Assembly (NCBI GenBank): GCA_016716185.1
Contig: JADJWV010000002.1
Location: 1,402,501-1,466,500, forward strand
Direction: 5' to 3'
DNA from: Saprospiraceae bacterium
GTDB taxonomy: Bacteria; Bacteroidota; Bacteroidia; Chitinophagales; Saprospiraceae
DNA: 64,000 bases
Every line of letters begins with the position of its first letter. Position 1 is the first letter of the stretch. Under the pieces are notes generated by a model, which saw only the letters and a list, made by a program, of their open reading frames with translations, was not told the origin of the DNA and did no database searches. Position numbers and translations under genes: made by a program. This document shows, one piece after another, positions 62,093 through 64,000 of the stretch.

Positions 62093-62611
62093 TTAAATTC
62101 TACTTCCTTCTAAAAAACAACCCACTGCCTCTGTTTTTCGAAATTCCGGAATACGACCTTGCTGAAGTTGATTCAGGCAATCTCTTAAATCGCGGGTGGT
62201 TGCTCTGGCTCTTTTCTTTCCAAGGCTTGCAAACAGATTATCGATGCGTCCCTGATAAATCATTTTGCCCGACTTCAGGTTCAAAACCACAACTTCAGGC
62301 ATGACCGTAATTTTAAACCGTTTCGCCAATTGCTGGTCTTCGTCAAAAATTACATCCATCGACAAAGCATATTGATCCAAAAATTGATATACACTGTCTG
62401 GATGAGACGATGGATTTGAAAAAACTGATTTGAATTCAATTGGTGTTGATTGAAAATCCTTGAGGATTTTTTTTATTTCAGGAATGTAAGCTGTTGTGAT
62501 CTTGCAATCTTCCAGTAAAAAGAAATACACATGAAATTGGGGATCGGATTCTGTTTCTGGTGATGGAGTCCAAATAAGCAAAAAAAATGCAAGGATCAAA
62601 TGTAAACTCAT
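62093..62611 (-). CDS. Redoxin (thioredoxin-fold) protein
   Basis: A 172-residue exported protein with a signal peptide (about 15) and a thioredoxin-like domain. The active-site region reads LEDCKITTAY, so one Cys is present and the second is Thr, as in peroxiredoxins or non-canonical TlpA relatives. The cis-Pro is in VMPEVVVL, and the family-typical AVGCFLEG lies at the C-terminus. It is transcribed just ahead of the haem/copper protein. In other phyla redoxin and copper monooxygenase domains are fused, which supports a shared role such as copper delivery or peroxide handling. Confidence 0.8.
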   Translation of the reverse strand: MSLHLILAFFLLIWTPSPETESDPQFHVYFFLLEDCKITTAYIPEIKKILKDFQSTPIEFKSVFSNPSSHPDSVYQFLDQYALSMDVIFDEDQQLAKRFKITVMPEVVVLNLKSGKMIYQGRIDNLFASLGKKRARATTRDLRDCLNQLQQGRIPEFRKTEAVGCFLEGSRI

Positions 62612-62817
62612 GTTGCAAGGTCTGGTGAAAGATAGACGCTAATTTCAGCAAAATGTTTAATCGCTGTGTTAATAAAAGGAAAGCTGTTTTTCCACCTAAG
62701 CCGCATGAAACATACCAGGTAGTTGAATTAAACGCATCGAAAGCGATTATGGGGCAAATTACCACGGTCTCAGCAGATAAATGCAGATATCAATTATTTT
62801 CTGATATAAATTATTTC

Positions 62818-62825
62818 TATATTTG
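62818..62825 (+). promoter_or_regulatory. Candidate -7 element of the T9SS cargo gene at 62860
   Basis: TATATTTG, as before the paralog at 49638, 34 bases before the ATG. Confidence 0.4.
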
Positions 62826-62859
62826 CTCATGAAGGACATCGTATTTAAATCCGAACCTG

Positions 62860-64000
62860 ATGAAAACACCAATCTTAATCTTATTAAAAGCCAGCTTGAT
62901 CGTGTTGGTTTGTTACATTCCTTGCTTTGCAGATTTCAGTCTGTTTTGTCCCCCAGACGTTACGGTCAATTGCAGGGAGGACTACCTTCACGATCTGAAC
63001 GTCTATGGACGGGCATACACGGATTACAATGGATTCATCAGTTATATCCACGATTGTGGTACTATTATTGAACTCGATGATTGCGGGAAGGGAACGATTA
63101 AAAGGACCTGGGGTGCAGAGAATCCAGAGAATTGGAAATGGCTGACCTGTACCCAAATCATTACAATAAGCAATGCAGGTTCTTTCGGATACAGGGACAT
63201 CACCTGGCCGCTTTCTACTGAGATCATCAGTTGCGATCCTGAATCCGATTTGAAATTACTCACTGCTCCCTACGACGCCCCCGAATGGGAGCGGACCGTT
63301 TGTGCCAAACCCATGCTGAGTTATAAGGATACGCGGTTCGCGGTAAATCCTGGGTGTATTAAATTGCTCAGGGAGTGGAAAATTTTGGATTGGTGCCAAT
63401 ACGATCCTATCAACTATCCGGGACGGGGGATATTTAGCTATACCCAGGTTATTAAGTTGATTCAGAACAGCGATGCTCCGCAATTGCAGTGTATAAAAGA
63501 TACGGTAGTAGTCAATAATAGAAACTGCGACAGTATCTGGATCGATTTGCCTCCGGCAGTTTTTCATTCAACTTGTCCGATTTATCACAGTATTGTGAAT
63601 AATTCAGCGTATGCCGGGAACGGAGGAGCTGATGCCAGCGGTTATTATCCAAATGGAAAAACCAGTTTTTATTACCTGGTTGAATATGCATGTGGTACGG
63701 TTCAAAAATGCGAAGTCCATATTACTGTTGTCAATGGAATCAAACCAACGCCATACTGTCTTACGGGTGTGATAGCCGGATTGATGCCCATCGATCTGGA
63801 TCGGGATGGCAATATTGACGAAGGCATGGTCGAAGTCTGGGCGAGCGACCTCGACAAAGGTAGCTGGCACAAATGCCCGGGTCAAAATCTAAAATTTTCG
63901 TTTTCCAGCGATACCAGCCTGAAGTCCCGCGTATTCGCCTGTGACGATGTCGGTGAAAACGAAGTGGAGATTTGGGTCACAGATCAGGATGGCAATCAGG
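62860..64000 (+). CDS. Secreted Cys-rich protein, paralog of the 49638 gene (3' truncated)
   Basis: The gene starts at ATG 62860 and stays open to the window edge (380 codons seen). The signal peptide ends near CFADF. The mature part repeats the layout of the 49638 product: FCPPDVTVNC, CGKGTIKRTWGAENP, LTCTQIITIS, REWKILDWCQY, ADASGYYPNG and a YCLTGVIAGLMPIDLDRDG segment. By analogy a dockerin-like site and T9SS type A domain should follow outside the window. Both are probably surface proteins of the same family. Confidence 0.83.
   Translation, partial: MKTPILILLKASLIVLVCYIPCFADFSLFCPPDVTVNCREDYLHDLNVYGRAYTDYNGFISYIHDCGTIIELDDCGKGTIKRTWGAENPENWKWLTCTQIITISNAGSFGYRDITWPLSTEIISCDPESDLKLLTAPYDAPEWERTVCAKPMLSYKDTRFAVNPGCIKLLREWKILDWCQYDPINYPGRGIFSYTQVIKLIQNSDAPQLQCIKDTVVVNNRNCDSIWIDLPPAVFHSTCPIYHSIVNNSAYAGNGGADASGYYPNGKTSFYYLVEYACGTVQKCEVHITVVNGIKPTPYCLTGVIAGLMPIDLDRDGNIDEGMVEVWASDLDKGSWHKCPGQNLKFSFSSDTSLKSRVFACDDVGENEVEIWVTDQDGNQ

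Overview
The window reads as chromosomal DNA of a free-living member of the Bacteroidota, most likely close to the Saprospirales. The evidence is the fused LpxC-FabZ lipid A enzyme, several secreted proteins with C-terminal sorting domains of the type IX secretion system (T9SS, both type A and the gliding-associated type B), SusC/RagA-like TonB receptors with N-terminal carboxypeptidase-regulatory domains, S46 and M42 peptidases, WbqC and DUF983 proteins, and -7 promoter elements of the Bacteroidota form TAnnTTTG. No rRNA, CRISPR array, prophage or intact insertion sequence was seen. The genus assignment is inference.

Layout. 1-2.7 kb: lipid A genes (lpxC-fabZ, cut by the window edge, then lpxA) with an ABC ATPase and tRNA-Arg(CCU). 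3-13 kb: a T9SS cargo with an Omp28-like domain, an M23 cell-wall peptidase, alaS, and a four-gene run ending in an Idh/MocA oxidoreductase, a lipoprotein and a polyprenyl glycosylphosphotransferase. 13-20.4 kb: an accessory stretch with a short tandem repeat, a thiolase, a start-less lipoprotein gene, a pseudogene with two stops and two frameshifts, and many small genes (GldM-like domain, RibD/DHFR-like, two DUF1801, DUF2975 plus HTH, VOC, Crp/Fnr, DoxX). 20.5-29.3 kb: housekeeping genes (M42 peptidase, pyrE, NUDIX, acyl-CoA dehydrogenase, rarA) and a first TonB receptor with a Cys-rich small membrane protein. 29.4-43 kb: a gliding-type PKD cargo protein, AlkD-like protein, S46 and M1 peptidases, WbqC and a glycosyltransferase, aroC, a histone H1-like protein, and an HhH outer-membrane protein. 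43-49.4 kb: tRNA-Arg(CCG), DUF983, DUF2207 with a frameshifted lemA, and a second TonB module (receptor, acidic lipoprotein, His/Cys-rich protein) that looks like metal uptake.

49.6-64 kb: two paralogous T9SS cargo proteins in the same orientation (49638-51836 and 62860 to the window end) flank an AT-rich accessory island. The island (about 52.4-59.3 kb) encodes only exported proteins: a kelch-repeat lipoprotein, a thrombospondin-type-3 protein, an NTF2-like protein, a protein that looks like a catalytically dead trypsin fold, an active-looking trypsin-like protease with full triad, and an Ig-like plus membrane protein. This protease/pseudoprotease set is the best candidate for an undescribed envelope system here. 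Downstream lie an EamA transporter and a pair formed by a haem/copper monooxygenase-like T9SS protein and a redoxin.

All functional calls are from reading the sequence and knowledge of the families; no database search was run.
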